DNA from: Methanobrevibacter thaueri
Lineage (GTDB): Archaea > Methanobacteriota > Methanobacteria > Methanobacteriales > Methanobacteriaceae
NCBI RefSeq assembly: GCF_015062905.1
Contig: NZ_SUTK01000007.1
Coordinates: 1-59,782 of the forward strand
Reading direction: 5' to 3'
Length of the DNA: 59,782 nucleotides
Under the pieces are notes generated by a model. It saw nothing but the letters and a program-made list of their open reading frames with translations, was not told the DNA's origin and ran no database searches. The translations under genes were made by a program, and so were the position numbers. Shown here piece after piece: positions 7,858-16,960 of this stretch (position 1 is the first letter of the stretch; each line of letters begins with the position of its first letter).

Positions 7858-9084
7858 ATGGGTGAAAAAAAGAAATTTATCAGAGACAGCGTCTATGGAG
7901 ATATCAGTTTAAACAATTTTGAAGTAAAAATAATGGATATGCCTCAGTTTCAGCGTTTAAGACGCATAAAACAACTTGGATTGATCAGTTTAATCTATCC
8001 TGGAGCAACACATACAAGATTTGAGCATTGTGTTGGAACCATGAATTTGGGGTCAAAGCTTTCCGAAGAACTGGGATTGAATGATGATGACATCGAACTA
8101 ATCAGAGCGTCTGCCCTCCTACATGATATAGGTCACGGTCCATTTTCCCATGTATCAGAAGGAGTATTGTCCGTTCCCCATGAAGAATTATCAAAATATG
8201 TAATCACCAAAACATCAATGAGGGATCTGCTGGAAGAGAAATTTGATGTAAATGAAATTGTTGACATCATTAACGGAAAGGGACACCTGGGACCGATCGT
8301 TTCCGGCGAGCTTGATGTTGATAGGATGGATTACCTTTTACGAGATTCACATAACACCGGAGTTTCATACGGAATAATTGATTATGAAAGATTAATTTCA
8401 AATTTAACATTAGATGACGGATTGATACTTGACATTAAGGGTGTTCAAGCAGCTGAAGGAGCATTAGTGTCAAGATATTTCATGTATCCAAGCGTTTATC
8501 AGCACCACACCACCAGAATTGTAAACTCAATGTTTAGAAGGGCATTGAAAAAAATAATCGATGAGGGCACAATAGATGAACGTAAAATTTACAAATACGA
8601 TGATGCAGACATCATTGCAACATTCAGACAAAGTGAAAACGATTATGCAAACGACATAATGCACAGATTGGACAATAGGATTGTTCCAAAAAGAGTGAAA
8701 ACGATCCGTTTGGATAACTTTAAGTTCCCGGAAAAAATGTATAAAATCAAAGCCGAGGAACTTAGAAAAGCGGAAGAGGAAATTGCTGAAGATTATGGAC
8801 TTGACAAAGATTATGTATTCGTCAATATTGCAGAGTACCCTCGTTTTGATGAAATGAAGACACAAGTAAGCGTTGATGGAAAATTGTTCCCACTGACTGA
8901 AATATCAAATATCATCTCAGCATTAAGCAAAGCAAGATTCAACATTCCGGACATTAGCGTTTATGTTCCGGAAGAAGAAAAATCCAAATTCGGCAAATTA
9001 AAATTAGATAATTACATTGATTTACCTGAAATTGACCGTGAAAAATTCCACGGAATTCATTATGATCAAATTAAACTATTCTAG
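7858..9084 (+). CDS. HD-domain phosphohydrolase (dNTPase/SAMHD1-like)
   Basis: The protein begins with KFIRDSVYGDISL and shows the metal-binding H...HD...D set: the histidine in TRFEHCVGT, the HD pair in LLHDIGHGPFSH, and the late aspartate in GELDVDRMDYLLRDS, which is typical of the SAMHD1/YwfO-like branch. Members of that branch hydrolyse dNTPs or other nucleotides. At 408 residues it has the usual length, with a C-terminal domain after about residue 290 that is less conserved. It is followed after nine bases by ubiX. Exact substrate is not readable from sequence. Confidence 0.9.
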   Translation: MGEKKKFIRDSVYGDISLNNFEVKIMDMPQFQRLRRIKQLGLISLIYPGATHTRFEHCVGTMNLGSKLSEELGLNDDDIELIRASALLHDIGHGPFSHVSEGVLSVPHEELSKYVITKTSMRDLLEEKFDVNEIVDIINGKGHLGPIVSGELDVDRMDYLLRDSHNTGVSYGIIDYERLISNLTLDDGLILDIKGVQAAEGALVSRYFMYPSVYQHHTTRIVNSMFRRALKKIIDEGTIDERKIYKYDDADIIATFRQSENDYANDIMHRLDNRIVPKRVKTIRLDNFKFPEKMYKIKAEELRKAEEEIAEDYGLDKDYVFVNIAEYPRFDEMKTQVSVDGKLFPLTEISNIISALSKARFNIPDISVYVPEEEKSKFGKLKLDNYIDLPEIDREKFHGIHYDQIKLF

Positions 9085-9093
9085 GAGAATAAT

Positions 9094-9642
9094 ATGATAG
9101 TTGTTGGAATAACAGGAGCAAGCGGAGTCATATATGGAATAAGACTTCTTGAGGCTTTAAAGGAATTGAATATTGAAAATAGTCTAGTCATAAGTGATGC
9201 GGCTAAAATAGTTATTGAATCGGAAACTGATTACAATGTTGAAGATGTAATAAACATGGCAGACAAATATTACGATTTCAATGACCTGACCGCTTCGATA
9301 AACAGTGGATCATTCAAAGCCGATGCGCTGGCAATTGTGCCATGTTCAATGAAGACATTATCATCAATAGCAAATGGTTACGGTGCAAATACTATAACAA
9401 GAGTTGCTGATGTGAGTTTAAAAGAAAGAAGGCCAACTGTTATTGTTCCACGCGAAACTCCTCTTAGAAGCATTCACTTACAGAACATGCTAACATTATC
9501 ACAAGAGGGAGCCATTATTTTACCTGCAATGCCCGGTTTTTACTCAACACACGATACTGTTGATGACCAAATCAATTTCATTGTCGGAAAAATCCTGGAC
9601 TCCTTAAAAATTGAAAATAACTTATTTAAAAGGTGGGAGTAA
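9094..9642 (+). CDS. ubiX: flavin prenyltransferase
   Basis: UbiX-type enzymes attach a dimethylallyl group to FMN to make prenylated FMN for UbiD decarboxylases. Signatures visible are VGITGASGVIYGIRLLEAL at the N-terminus, the central IVPCSMKTLSSIANGYG with the conserved serine, RETPLRSIHLQNMLTLS, and PAMPGFY. The length of 182 residues is normal. No ubiD homologue lies nearby, so its client decarboxylase is elsewhere. The stop codon abuts the cbiT start. Confidence 0.95.
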   Translation: MIVVGITGASGVIYGIRLLEALKELNIENSLVISDAAKIVIESETDYNVEDVINMADKYYDFNDLTASINSGSFKADALAIVPCSMKTLSSIANGYGANTITRVADVSLKERRPTVIVPRETPLRSIHLQNMLTLSQEGAIILPAMPGFYSTHDTVDDQINFIVGKILDSLKIENNLFKRWE

Positions 9643-10206
9643 ATGTTAGAAGATAAGGATTTCATTAAATCCTGTGACGTTCCAGGACCTACAAAAGAAG
9701 CTATACGAGCAGTAATTTTATATAAATCCGAAGTAACATCAACAGACAAAGTTGTTGACTGCGGATGCGGAACCGGAGGAATAACCTGCGAATTTAGCCA
9801 AAGAGCAGGCGAAGTCATCTCCATTGATACCAATCCCGAAGCGATTGAAGTTACTTCAAAAAATCTTAAGAAATTTGACCTTGGAGATAATGTCACATTA
9901 ATCAATGACGATGGGGCAAATGCCCTAAAGGATATTGATGATATTGATATTGCCATTGTGGGGGGCAGCGGCAGACAATTAGAAAATATCTTGGACATTG
10001 TCCATGAAAAATTAAATTCAAAAGGAAGAATCATAATTACAGCTATTCTAGTTGACACTAAAGTTGAGGCAGTGAACAAACTTAAAGACTTGGGATATAA
10101 TCCAAAACTTATGGAAGTCAATGTTTCAAACGGCAGAATCCTCGATAGGGGAATTTTGATGATTAGTGAAAACCCGATAGCCATTATAACCGCAAAAAAG
10201 CGATAA
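9643..10206 (+). CDS. cbiT: cobalt-precorrin-6B C15-methyltransferase (decarboxylating)
   Basis: CbiT methylates C15 and decarboxylates the C12 acetate chain in the anaerobic cobalamin pathway; methanogens need corrinoids for the methyl transferase Mtr. The 187 residues form a Rossmann SAM methyltransferase: DCGCGTGGITCEFS at residues 39-52 binds SAM, with the acidic loop IDTNPEAIEV following. N-terminal DVPGPTKEAIRAV is typical of CbiT. No other cobalamin genes are adjacent. It starts directly after ubiX and is followed by a membrane protein gene after 16 bases. Confidence 0.92.
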   Translation: MLEDKDFIKSCDVPGPTKEAIRAVILYKSEVTSTDKVVDCGCGTGGITCEFSQRAGEVISIDTNPEAIEVTSKNLKKFDLGDNVTLINDDGANALKDIDDIDIAIVGGSGRQLENILDIVHEKLNSKGRIIITAILVDTKVEAVNKLKDLGYNPKLMEVNVSNGRILDRGILMISENPIAIITAKKR

Positions 10207-10222
10207 AATTGGAGATTATACA

Positions 10223-10981
10223 ATGAGTAAACGATTAAGTTGGAAGGTAAAATTTTCCATAGTGATGGTTTTGCTGATAATAATCATTTATGGATCAAAT
10301 TACCTTGTATTAGGTGACGGAGAACATATTATTTCATATGTTTGGACACATTTAGGTTTCATTCCAGTTGATATTCTGCTTGTAGCATTTTTACTTGATG
10401 AAATTATTGAAAAAAAGGAAAAAGAAGCTATGCTTGAAAAATTAGACATGCTCATGAGTACTTTCTTTTCAGAAGTTGGAAACGAATTGATTAGTCAATT
10501 AAGTACAGCAAATAAATATAAAACAAGCACTGAAAACTTAAAGTCAATCAAGGATTGGGATGAAAAAGACTTTGACAATAAACTAGCTGAACTAAAGGAT
10601 GCTTCACTTGATTTTCGAGCAGATATTCCTGCTGAAGAGCGTGAAGAATTCTTAGAAAACTTAAGAACATTGCTTGCAAGCAAAAGAGAGTTTATTATTA
10701 ATTTAATAAACAATCCTAACTTACTTGAAAAAGAAGAATTTACTGAATTGACCAATGCCATTCTTCACTTGGATGAGGAACTGGAACATAGAAAAGACCT
10801 GACATTAGTCACTGACACTGACTTCGGCCATTTGAATGGAGACATGAAAAGGGTATACGACAAGTTAGTCTATGAATGGGTCAGTTATCTAAAATATCTA
10901 TATAAAAATTACCCTTACATGATTGCATTAGTTGTTCGTACCAATCCGTTTGATGCTGATGCAGACGTGTACGTAAAATAA
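10223..10981 (+). CDS. membrane protein with cytosolic helical domain, unknown function
   Basis: Two hydrophobic helices (about residues 11-29 and 38-54) are followed by KKEKEAMLEKLD and a long charged, mostly helical cytoplasmic domain to residue 252. I do not recognise the family. The layout resembles small two-helix membrane proteins whose cytosolic part is a coiled coil. It lies between cbiT and mobA on the same strand with short gaps, so it is probably in the same transcript. No catalytic motif is apparent. Confidence 0.8.
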   Translation: MSKRLSWKVKFSIVMVLLIIIIYGSNYLVLGDGEHIISYVWTHLGFIPVDILLVAFLLDEIIEKKEKEAMLEKLDMLMSTFFSEVGNELISQLSTANKYKTSTENLKSIKDWDEKDFDNKLAELKDASLDFRADIPAEEREEFLENLRTLLASKREFIINLINNPNLLEKEEFTELTNAILHLDEELEHRKDLTLVTDTDFGHLNGDMKRVYDKLVYEWVSYLKYLYKNYPYMIALVVRTNPFDADADVYVK

Positions 10982-10998
10982 TTCCGGAGAGATTTAAT

Positions 10999-11628
10999 AT
11001 GAGTAACGATACTGAAAATAGTGAAAATATTAAATCTTGCATTATTTTATGTGGAGGCAAAAGTAGTAGAATGGGTCAGGATAAAGGTTCTATGATTATT
11101 CAGGACAAACCTATGATTAAACATATTCTTACTACTTTAAACCACCAAATAAATGAAGTCATAATTGTTTTAAATGATAGAAAAAGGATTGAGAAATATA
11201 GCGAATTCATAAATCCTCAAGACTACACCTATAAGATTACTTTTGTTGAAGACAAAATCAAGGATAAGGGCCCCATGCCCGGAATCATGACAGGACTATA
11301 TGAAATCAGCAGCGATTACGCACTGATTCTGCCGTGTGACAGTCCCTATGTTTCCAAAAATTATATAAATACTATTTTTGAAGAAATTGATAAAGATTAT
11401 CAAGCTGTTGTTCCTTATCATGATGAGGAAAACAAATTAAAGACATCCGAACCACTGCATTCAATCTACAACAAGAGCATCATCCCTGAAATCGAAAACC
11501 TGATTTCAAATGATATCCTGCACATCAAGGGATTGATAGAAAAAATAGATACAAAATTTGTTTTGATTGATAATAAAAAAATAGAAAAAAAAGAATTTAG
11601 AAATCTTAATCGTCCACAAGACGTTTAA
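10999..11628 (+). CDS. mobA: molybdenum cofactor guanylyltransferase-like protein
   Basis: MobA attaches GMP to molybdopterin (or tungstopterin), needed for formylmethanofuran dehydrogenase. The nucleotide-binding loop CGGKSSRMGQDKG spans residues 18-30, followed by K33-like positions and the metal-binding LPCDSPYVS near residue 115. C-terminal EPLHSIYNKS is typical of MobA. Length is 209 residues. The ribosome site GGAGAG precedes the ATG. Related nucleotidyltransferases exist, so the substrate assignment is probable, not certain. It converges with the broken rrp42 gene. Confidence 0.87.
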   Translation: MSNDTENSENIKSCIILCGGKSSRMGQDKGSMIIQDKPMIKHILTTLNHQINEVIIVLNDRKRIEKYSEFINPQDYTYKITFVEDKIKDKGPMPGIMTGLYEISSDYALILPCDSPYVSKNYINTIFEEIDKDYQAVVPYHDEENKLKTSEPLHSIYNKSIIPEIENLISNDILHIKGLIEKIDTKFVLIDNKKIEKKEFRNLNRPQDV

Positions 11629-12418
11629 AGATGTTCTACTAACTCTTTTGTTTTTGTTACTGCTAAATTAACAGCGAAAAGAATGTCATCTTTTGTTAAT
11701 GGTTGTTTTCCACCTTTTTGCATGGAACAGATGTGACCATCTTTTGTGACACCAACATTTAAACGAGCACTTGCTACTTTTTCTTCGGATAATGTTGGAT
11801 CGATTACCATCTTATCACCAATTTTAACAAAGGTACATAATGCCAATTCATTGTTAATTGGTAAATCGAAGGTTCATCTTCACTGATGACAACTTCTTCA
11901 TCAACGATAGTTGCAACAGGCAATTTAGTAGTTTTTAAAGCAGCCATAACTGCTAATTCACATGCGTCGAAAAGGTTTCCGCAGTTATCAATAATATGCA
12001 AGTCAATGAATAACATCCAAACATGTTTTCCTTCTTCAACACATAATTTGTCCAATTCCACTAATTCACTTTCACGAATACCTCTGTCAACTACACGTGC
12101 GAGTTCGATTGAATCGTCACTAGGTGGTCCTGGTTCAAAAGTAGGATCAGCCATTGGCAACATTTCACAATTGGTCATTAAAACTCCTAAATCCGGAGTG
12201 TCTGGGAATGGACTTCCGAGTTGTGGTTTAATACCTACAATAACTTGAGTTCCACCGATTTTAACACGAGCAGAACCTTCAGCTTTGGAAATAACATTAG
12301 TTTCAATAGAAATGTCCCTATATTCATCAAGTGCCCTGCCATCTTCTCTTTTATCATTGCCGACAAGGTTTTCAATACTTCTTCTTGTAATTTCTGGTAC
12401 TATCTCCATATTTTCCAC
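11625..12418 (-). pseudogene. rrp42: exosome subunit Rrp42, split by a frameshift
   Basis: Rrp42 is the non-catalytic RNase PH-like partner of Rrp41 in the archaeal exosome ring. The first part (12418 to about 11852) reads in one frame: EITRRSIENLVGNDKREDGRALDEYR at the start, then the RPH fold to EDEPSIYQL near residue 190, after which it runs out of frame and stops. The C-terminal part resumes in a second frame (to 11625) from NNELALCTFVKIGDKMVIDP through the end. Other archaeal Rrp42 proteins have an L-P-x-N stretch at exactly this joint. Loss of one copy of a 7-base CCAATTA tandem would explain the shift. It may be a real mutation or a sequencing or assembly error. Confidence 0.85.
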
Positions 12419-12421
12419 CCC

Positions 12422-13114
12422 CTATTCTATAGAATATTTTTTCATTAAAGCTTCTTTTTGGATTTCGTTTACTTTACGACATCCTTCCATAGCTAAATCG
12501 ATTGCTTTTGCAAATTCTTCTTCAGTCAAGTTACCATCACTTTGTAATAATGTGATTTCGCCGGTTCTTGGCATCATAGCTATTGGAACATCAGCTTGAC
12601 CTTCTTTATCTTCTTTTTCAGATAAATCAAGGACTATTTCATCATAAACTTTTCCTGCAGCACAACCTACAACAATATCTTTCATAGGAATTCCTGCATC
12701 GACAAGTGCAACAGAAGCTGCTGTAATTCCAGCACAACGGGTTCCACCTTCAGCTTCTATTACTTCAATATAAATATCAATCATTGATCTAGGATAATTT
12801 TCTAACATTAATGCTGGCCTTAAAGCGTCTGCAGTAATTTTGGAAATTTCAGATGACCTTCTGTCAGGTCCTGGTCTTTTTCTGTCATCTACAGAAAACG
12901 GAGCCATGTTATATCTACATCTGATTACACCTGTATTTGGTTCAAGCAATCTTCTGATGTATGATTCTCTAGGACCATAAACAGCTACCAATATCTTATT
13001 TCCTCCAACTTCCAAATAAGCTGAACCGTCTGCACGTTCAAGAACTCCAGCTTCAATCTTAATAGGACGTAATTCATCAAATTTCCTACCATCATCTCTT
13101 ATTAAATCTGACAT
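12422..13114 (-). CDS. rrp41: exosome complex exonuclease subunit Rrp41
   Basis: Rrp41 carries the phosphorolytic active site of the archaeal exosome, which degrades and tails RNA. The RNase PH fold is evident: DDGRKFDELRPI, AYLEVGGNKILVAVYGPRE, a basic RNA-binding stretch DDRKRPGPDRRSSEIS, EVIEAEGGTRCAGITAAS, and the phosphate-binding region. Length of 230 residues is normal. It ends three bases before rrp42 and follows rrp4 by 26 bases, the standard superoperon order. Confidence 0.96.
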   Translation of the reverse strand: MSDLIRDDGRKFDELRPIKIEAGVLERADGSAYLEVGGNKILVAVYGPRESYIRRLLEPNTGVIRCRYNMAPFSVDDRKRPGPDRRSSEISKITADALRPALMLENYPRSMIDIYIEVIEAEGGTRCAGITAASVALVDAGIPMKDIVVGCAAGKVYDEIVLDLSEKEDKEGQADVPIAMMPRTGEITLLQSDGNLTEEEFAKAIDLAMEGCRKVNEIQKEALMKKYSIE

Positions 13115-13140
13115 CTTATCAACCTCATAAATGTGAAGAA

Positions 13141-14076
13141 TTATTTGTTATTTAGTATGAAAGAATTGTTTGAGTTATCACTATAGGATAATGAACCATC
13201 TTTACTTTTATTTTTTCTTTTGAATTCTTCTATAACTTCACCAATATCTGGTTTTTCTTTTTTCTCTTTTTCTTCTTCAGCTGCTTTTTCCTCAGCTTCC
13301 ATTTCTTCTTTTTCTTCTTGTTCTAACTCTTCTTTAAAGTTTTGAAGTTTAGGTTTTTCTAAAACAAATTCCTCTTCGGTTTCCTCAACCTCTTCAGGTG
13401 GCAATTCACCGTCGATAGCAAGGTATAATTTGTTTTTGATTTTATTTGTTAAACCAGAAGTATGAGCTTCAGCCTCAATCAAATGAATTATCTCACGGGT
13501 AAGTTGTTCCATATCTTCGTTACCTTTAACCCATACAAGACCATTTTGACCAACAACGATTTTACATTTGGTTTTGTCCTTAATCATGTTAATCATTGAG
13601 CCTTTTTTACCGATTAATCTAGGAACCTTGGTTGGAGCAATGTCTACAATAATTCCTCCTTTGAATTTACCCATTCCTCTACCTTTTAAACCGAGTTTTG
13701 CCTTTTTGATTTCATCAACATCGACAACTCTTAAAAATAGCACATCCCCAACATCATATACTTTGTTGAGCTCTTTTTTCTCACGACCAAACACTTCAAA
13801 GGCAGGTAAAATTCCGGAATATGGTGAATTAATGTCTACATCCCACATTGAGAATCTGACATCCTTGATTTTACCAATTACAACATCCCCTTTCTTAGGA
13901 ACATATTTGCTTTTTAAAGGAATAACCCTAATCTTTTTATTCCTTAAAGAAACACGTCCCAATAAAGAAGAACAAATCTTACCGTTTTCTTTAAAGGTAC
14001 CTCTTCCTGAATAGTATTCGTCATCGGCCAATATTTGACCTGGAATAACTAAATCTTTATTTTCCACATGTATCAT
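13141..14076 (-). CDS. rrp4: exosome RNA-binding subunit Rrp4
   Basis: Rrp4 forms the RNA-binding cap of the exosome. The order is an N-terminal domain (VIPGQILADDEYYSGRGTF), an S1 domain (about residues 60-130, GDVVIGKIKDVRFSMWDVDIN), and a KH domain (about 145-205, VPRLIGKKGSMINMIKD). After residue 230 comes an unusually long, highly acidic, Glu/Lys-rich tail of about 80 residues, which likely forms a charged helix. The body has the usual length of about 230 residues, so the tail is an extension. It lies between SBDS and rrp41 in one operon. Confidence 0.95.
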   Translation of the reverse strand: MIHVENKDLVIPGQILADDEYYSGRGTFKENGKICSSLLGRVSLRNKKIRVIPLKSKYVPKKGDVVIGKIKDVRFSMWDVDINSPYSGILPAFEVFGREKKELNKVYDVGDVLFLRVVDVDEIKKAKLGLKGRGMGKFKGGIIVDIAPTKVPRLIGKKGSMINMIKDKTKCKIVVGQNGLVWVKGNEDMEQLTREIIHLIEAEAHTSGLTNKIKNKLYLAIDGELPPEEVEETEEEFVLEKPKLQNFKEELEQEEKEEMEAEEKAAEEEKEKKEKPDIGEVIEEFKRKNKSKDGSLSYSDNSNNSFILNNK

Positions 14077-14098
14077 AATAATCCCTATAAATATGAAT

Positions 14099-14803
14099 TT
14101 ATTTTATAGTTCTAGTTTCTGCCTCTCCGCCTGAAATTTCAGCCATCTTTGAAGCAAAAGAATTTTGAAGACCCCCTGGCATCTCTACAATGCCAATCCA
14201 AGAACCGTCCTGCTGCCATTCCTCATTGATTATTTGCCCAAATCCATGAATAACATTATAGGCTCCACCAGCTGCAGAACCCGGAAGTCTGACAGCAACT
14301 TTAACCTTTTCAAATCTGATTGGTATAAGTGGTTTAATGGATTTGAGAGCAGATTGGACTTGTTGGTCCACTGATGTGAACGGATCAAATTTGACTTTGG
14401 CCTCATCGCACGCATTTTCAATCCTTTGAACAGGATGAGGCAAGCCATTTTGAGGATTTATCGCTTCTTTAGCAATCTTATTTATAACCAGTTTTCTTTT
14501 ATCCTCCTGCATTTTTCTCTTTTGTTCCGCAGTTAATTGAACAGTTCCCTTTTCAAGTATAATCTTGGAAACTTCAATAGGATCAGTGGTTTCAAATATC
14601 TTGTTCATAGCTTCATCAGAAGCCTTATCTCCTTTTTTAGAGTCTTTAAAAATTTCTTCAACAGCTAAAAGATCTTCGATGGCAACATCTGGCCCATCAG
14701 GATTTCGAAAATCTGCTGCTAAATCAGGGTCAACCAATATTTCAAAATGTTCTCCTGAGTACTCATATTTAGCAATTATAGCTTCATCAACATTTACCAT
14801 CAA
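14099..14803 (-). CDS. ribosome assembly factor SBDS (Sdo1)
   Basis: SBDS helps release the anti-association factor aIF6 from the large ribosomal subunit. The N-terminal FYSH domain shows KYEYSGEHFEILVDPDLA and the following IEDLLAVEEIFKDSKKGDKAS. The central helical domain starts QLTAEQKRKMQEDKRK, and the C-terminal ferredoxin-like domain includes RFEKVKVAVRLPGSAAGGAYN. At 234 residues it is full length. It lies between psmA and rrp4, the conserved archaeal arrangement. Confidence 0.95.
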   Translation of the reverse strand: MMVNVDEAIIAKYEYSGEHFEILVDPDLAADFRNPDGPDVAIEDLLAVEEIFKDSKKGDKASDEAMNKIFETTDPIEVSKIILEKGTVQLTAEQKRKMQEDKRKLVINKIAKEAINPQNGLPHPVQRIENACDEAKVKFDPFTSVDQQVQSALKSIKPLIPIRFEKVKVAVRLPGSAAGGAYNVIHGFGQIINEEWQQDGSWIGIVEMPGGLQNSFASKMAEISGGEAETRTIK

Positions 14804-14834
14804 AGCATCCCCTAACTAGTCAATTAGAAAATAA

Positions 14835-15617
14835 TTATTCTTCTTCTGAATCCTCTTCAGACTCTTCGCTTTCAGTTTCTTCTTCTTCCTCTTCATCAGG
14901 AAGTACTTTGTCTATATATTCCTGTACTTCATCTTGAGAAAGTTTTACGTACTTTTCATCTTCAATCTTAATGACTGCGATTTCGACATTGTTTGAAGTG
15001 GTTTCATGATCAGTAGCTTCATTGATAGCAGTTAATGCTAGTTCAATAGCTCCTTCCAATGATAAGTCATCTTCATATTTTTCTTCAAAAATATCCATTG
15101 CAGCATTTCTACCAGAACCGATAGCAGTTGCCTTGTATTCAATTAAAGCTCCACTAGGATCTGTTTCGAACAGTTTACATCTGCCGTTATATATTCCACC
15201 AATGATTAAAGCAGAACCGAATGGCCTTACTCCACCATTCTGGGTATATAACTGTAGCATATCACATAATTTCTTAGATAAGCTGGTTACACGAATAGGT
15301 TCACTATAGGTGATTTTGTTGATTTGTGCTTCAACTCTTGCCCTTTCAACCAATGCCCTTGCATCAGCAACAAGACCTGAAGTAGCTGCTCCAATATGTT
15401 CATCTATTTTGAATATCTTTTCGATAGATGAGGCTTCAACTAATTTTGAAGTAGTTCTTTTGTCAACAGCTAAAACAATACCTTCTGAACTTTTTACACC
15501 AATAGATGTAGTTCCTCTTTTAACAGCTTCTCTTGCATATTCTACTTGGAAAAGTCTTCCATCTGGGCTAAATACAGTAATAGCCCTGTCATATCCAGCA
15601 TTTTGTAAAGGTTGCAT
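14835..15617 (-). CDS. psmA: proteasome subunit alpha
   Basis: Alpha subunits form the outer rings of the 20S proteasome and gate entry. The signature YDRAITVFSPDGRLFQVEYA at residues 9-28 is diagnostic, followed by the KRGTTSIGVKSSEGIVLAVDKR core and the conserved GSGRNAAMDIFEE segment. The C-terminus after residue 235 is a nearly pure Glu/Ser tail that exceeds the usual length. It is the first gene of the psmA-SBDS-rrp4-rrp41-rrp42 run that links protein and RNA turnover. Confidence 0.97.
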   Translation of the reverse strand: MQPLQNAGYDRAITVFSPDGRLFQVEYAREAVKRGTTSIGVKSSEGIVLAVDKRTTSKLVEASSIEKIFKIDEHIGAATSGLVADARALVERARVEAQINKITYSEPIRVTSLSKKLCDMLQLYTQNGGVRPFGSALIIGGIYNGRCKLFETDPSGALIEYKATAIGSGRNAAMDIFEEKYEDDLSLEGAIELALTAINEATDHETTSNNVEIAVIKIEDEKYVKLSQDEVQEYIDKVLPDEEEEEETESEESEEDSEEE

Positions 15618-15828
15618 ATTAATACCTCATATTTTTATAAATATTAATTTTATATTCGACAACTTAAAAAAAATAAAACCAAATCTTCCATGAAAAGGCA
15701 AATTTTAATTCTAATCACAAATCTGTAGTGAATTAAAATATTTTTTATTCTTTTTTTCCATAAATCCAATTGATATTTATAATTATATTTATTTATAAAG
15801 TTTTCTATTTTAAAATAACAAAAAGTAA

Positions 15829-16185
15829 TTAAATGTATTTTTGAGAGGCACTTATGGTTCCGGACAATCCGATGGTTGATATTGAAATGACATTGCCGTT
15901 ATACTTATAGGTTAAAGCAAGGGAAGATCGCACATTTTCAGTGAAATCCCTTTGACATCTGACAATGGCTTTATAATGAAGATATTCATCGGTCTTTTCC
16001 ATTTCATAAAATTTCATGACCCATAAATTAAAATTAGAAGTCATGCATTCTCCCTGAAAGCGAATACATGTATCCCAAATCAGGTTTACCAATTCGTCTT
16101 TTGTGATTGGAGATGCAGCCTTAATATCCAATGTGAGATATCTGTTGTTCTTTCTGAGAGTGGGTGGCAAAACCTTAAGCTTCAT
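15829..16185 (-). CDS. rnp2: ribonuclease P protein component 2 (Pop5)
   Basis: Pop5 pairs with Rpp30 to bind the catalytic domain of RNase P RNA, which matures tRNA 5' ends. The 118 residues start MKLKVLPPTLRKNNRYLTL, as in archaeal Pop5, with later FQGECMTSNFNLWVMKFYE and VRCQRDFTENVRSSLALTY. The start overlaps the end of the rnp3 gene by 11 bases. The gene pair is a standard archaeal operon. Confidence 0.93.
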   Translation of the reverse strand: MKLKVLPPTLRKNNRYLTLDIKAASPITKDELVNLIWDTCIRFQGECMTSNFNLWVMKFYEMEKTDEYLHYKAIVRCQRDFTENVRSSLALTYKYNGNVISISTIGLSGTISASQKYI

Positions 16186-16885
16186 CGTTTACCCTCCTAA
16201 CACCTTTAAAAATCAGGTCTCCTCTGTCCTTATTGAATTTAAGTATATTTTCAGAAGTCAGGAATGACTTGTTTATTTCATCATCCTCCAATCCTGTTTG
16301 CTTGAAAACAGAAACAAAATCATGAGTTGTTTTAATTTCAAAAATAGATTCCGCTCCTGATGATAAGATTAATGGAAAATCAAACTTTCTGTATAAGGTG
16401 TAAATGTCCCTGAAATTTGAAATGATTTTTGATCTCGGCGCCAAATAACTTTTTAGAATATCCCTGAAAGATAGTTCAATGGCAACATCATTGCGTAGAG
16501 CCTCCTTTGCAAGAATATGATTTATGCCTGAATCGTATCTTTTTAAATAAGGTCTTGACAGTACATCGATTTTAACATTTTCCAAAACTGCCCTGTTGAC
16601 CTTCAAATCTCCACCAATTACAGAAATGCATGATGCTTTTTGCCGGAATTTATTTGTCGCCTTTCTAATTTCATTAATGTTTGTTGATTTAATCTCTAAA
16701 GTATAATCAAAATCAATTATGCCGTTTAAATCATCTTTTAAGTCATCTTTTAAATTCAAGGCATCTTTAAAATCATTTTGATTGTATGAAAAATTAATGT
16801 GCTCCCATCCATACTCGGAAGCCTGCTTAGCCAATTTAATATTATTTTCTAAGCTACCGCCTTTAATATTTAAATCAAAAAACAT
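16175..16885 (-). CDS. rnp3: ribonuclease P protein component 3 (Rpp30)
   Basis: Rpp30 is a TIM-barrel PHP-like protein that forms a heterotetramer with Pop5 in archaeal RNase P. It begins MFFDLNIKGGSLENNIKLAKQASEYGWEHINF, with the later ISVIGGDLKVNRAVLENVKIDVLSRP segment and GINHILAKEALRNDVAIEL, all typical. The length of 236 residues is normal. It is the upstream member of a translationally coupled pair with Pop5. Confidence 0.93.
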   Translation of the reverse strand: MFFDLNIKGGSLENNIKLAKQASEYGWEHINFSYNQNDFKDALNLKDDLKDDLNGIIDFDYTLEIKSTNINEIRKATNKFRQKASCISVIGGDLKVNRAVLENVKIDVLSRPYLKRYDSGINHILAKEALRNDVAIELSFRDILKSYLAPRSKIISNFRDIYTLYRKFDFPLILSSGAESIFEIKTTHDFVSVFKQTGLEDDEINKSFLTSENILKFNKDRGDLIFKGVRRVNDEA

Positions 16886-16937
16886 AGTAATTATTTTATT
16901 ATTTTATATATTTAAAAATTTGTCAAAAAAAAATAAG

Positions 16938-16960
16938 ATAAGTGATTATAAATCACTTAT
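16938..16960 (-). terminator. hairpin containing the stop codon of the 16957 gene
   Basis: A perfect 10-bp stem (ATAAGTGATT / AATCACTTAT) with a three-base loop. The right arm contains the stop codon of the minus-strand zinc-ribbon gene, and an A/T-rich run lies beyond, reading as U-rich on the minus strand. It is a probable 3'-end signal. Confidence 0.6.

Noticed and set aside
9540..10223. Long minus-strand open frame of 227 codons opposite ubiX and cbiT
   Set aside because: It is fully antisense to two genes with clear family motifs, and its translation has no domain; it is a shadow frame.
11845..11870. Programmed frameshifting in rrp42
   Set aside because: No slippery heptamer or stimulating hairpin is evident, and the joined protein would lack two conserved residues; a deletion explains it better.
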